Assembly (NCBI RefSeq): GCF_017874415.1
Contig: NZ_JAGGLM010000009.1
Location: 1 to 64,000, forward strand
Length of the DNA stretch: 64,000 nucleotides
DNA from: Clostridium algifaecis
Lineage (GTDB): Bacteria > Bacillota > Clostridia > Clostridiales > Clostridiaceae
Direction of reading: 5' to 3'
This document shows, piece by piece, positions 63,280 to 64,000 of this stretch. Under the pieces are notes generated by a model. The model worked only from the letters and a program-made list of their open reading frames with translations, did no database searches and had not been told where the DNA came from. Numbering within the stretch: the stretch's first letter is position 1; every line of letters begins with the position of its first letter. The translations under genes and the position numbers were made by a program.

Positions 63280-64000
63280 GTGTTAAATATAAGAACGGAT
63301 CTAGCGTTAGAAGCTAAAGAGATGTGTGAAGATGAAAATAAAAAAATAGATGGTGTTAAAGTAGAAGAAAATCTGATAAATGGAATAAAAGTTACCAATG
63401 TAAAAATAACTGAAGACGTTGGTGAGAGAATAATGGGCAAACCAAAAGGCTCTTATATAACAATAGACATACCTGAATTTACACATTATAACGGAGAGTT
63501 GAGAGATGAGTTAAGCAGAGTATTAGGGAAAGAATTAAAACATATAATTAACTCAATTGTAAAAATAGACAAAAGTATGACAGCTATGGTAGTAGGCCTT
63601 GGCAACTGGAACATAACTCCGGATTCCTTAGGACCAAAAGTTGTTTCAAAATTAATGATTACAAGACATTTGAAACAATTGATACCGGATAAAATAGATG
63701 AAAGAATAAGACCGGTGTGTGCAATATCTCCTGGTGTACTTGGTTTAACTGGAATTGAAACAAGCGAAATTATAAGTGGAATTGTAGGAAAAATTAAACC
63801 TAATATTATAATATGTATAGATTCTCTGGCTTCAAGAAAGGTTGACAGAGTTAATTCTACTATACAGATAAGTGATACAGGGATATCACCAGGTTCTGGA
63901 GTTCAAAATAGAAGAATGGAATTAAGTGAAAAAGCTCTTGGAGTGCCTGTAATAGCTCTGGGTGTTCCAACGGTAGTAGATGCAGCTACTATGGCAAGTG
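63280..64000 (+). CDS. gpr: Germination protease GPR (partial, runs off the window)
   Basis: GPR degrades the small acid-soluble spore proteins at germination; it is made as a zymogen in the forespore. The N-terminus LNIRTDLALEAKEM is typical, as are VVGLGNWNITPDSLGPKV, CAISPGVLGLTGIETSEI and IICIDSLASRKVDRVNSTI, all from the GPR core. I start at GTG 63280, eight bases after GGAG. ATG 63274 lies too close to it. About 240 codons are seen, and the frame is open at the window end. Confidence 0.95.
   Translation, partial: MLNIRTDLALEAKEMCEDENKKIDGVKVEENLINGIKVTNVKITEDVGERIMGKPKGSYITIDIPEFTHYNGELRDELSRVLGKELKHIINSIVKIDKSMTAMVVGLGNWNITPDSLGPKVVSKLMITRHLKQLIPDKIDERIRPVCAISPGVLGLTGIETSEIISGIVGKIKPNIIICIDSLASRKVDRVNSTIQISDTGISPGSGVQNRRMELSEKALGVPVIALGVPTVVDAATMAS

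Noticed and set aside
1-64000. CRISPR arrays, intact prophage, intact insertion sequences, rRNA
   Set aside because: No spaced direct repeats, no phage structural genes, no complete transposase and no rRNA-like sequence were seen.

Overview
The window reads as a chromosomal segment of a low-GC, endospore-forming, anaerobic Firmicute, most likely Clostridium sensu stricto. The evidence is spore genes (a gerK-type operon, a SpoIVFB-like protease, gpr), the [FeFe]-hydrogenase maturase HydF, AT-rich codon use with many TTG/GTG starts, strong purine-rich ribosome-binding sites, and clostridial gene orders (maf-radC-mreBCD-pbp2-minCDE-rodA and rplU-prp-rpmA-obg-nadD-yqeK). I cannot fix the species by reading alone.

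Layout. 0-4 kb: gerKA (apparently missing its 5' end), gerKC, gerKB. 4-7.5 kb: map, an aspA-like lyase and hydF. 7.5-12.6 kb: an accessory stretch that starts at tRNA-Trp. It holds an integrase C-terminal remnant, a frameshifted DUF1648 membrane gene, a metallo-beta-lactamase-fold hydrolase behind a leader peptide and hairpin that look like a translational attenuator, a lipoprotein-like gene with a damaged start codon, structured non-coding DNA resembling IS200/IS605 ends, a YvrJ gene, a MEDS-like gene and a zinc-ribbon membrane protein. 12.7-15.3 kb, minus strand: the GGGtGRT/NifU-like pair and a YkgJ-like Cys-rich protein. 15.4-19.3 kb: polA, coaE and a lytic transglycosylase. 19.4-19.8 kb, minus strand: an independent structured ncRNA (6S-like by architecture) and tRNA-Leu. 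19.9-23.4 kb: a PAS/sigma-54 activator divergent from a KimA-like permease. 23.7-26.4 kb: pheB, hom, thrB. 26.5-37.3 kb: a cell-shape and division block (SPOR protein, DUF4321, maf, radC, mreBCD, pbp2, minCDE, rodA). 37.4-48.3 kb: mgsA, a SpoIVFB-like protease with a small membrane partner, two linked radical-SAM genes, RNase G, the L21 leader with rplU-prp-rpmA, obg, nadD, yqeK, ridA and an RluD-type synthase. 48.3-56 kb: dacF, comEA and the oppBCDFA operon (minus). 56.2-64 kb: a P-type ATPase-like protein with damaged catalytic motifs, a short comEC, holA with a non-canonical start, rpsT, a ZnuA-like lipoprotein and the start of gpr.

How the genes work together. MreBCD, PBP2, RodA, MinCDE and DacF form the wall-elongation and division-site machinery. 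Prp removes the N-terminal extension of L27, and the two are co-encoded. GerKA/B/C and GPR act at germination. The most unusual items are the candidate macrolide-type attenuator before the MBL-fold gene, the P-type ATPase-like protein that lacks key catalytic residues, the ComEC without its metallo-beta-lactamase motifs, the ATT start of holA, the minus-strand ncRNA, and the uncharacterised GGGtGRT/NifU-like operon with a dyad in its promoter. I found no CRISPR array, intact prophage or intact insertion sequence.
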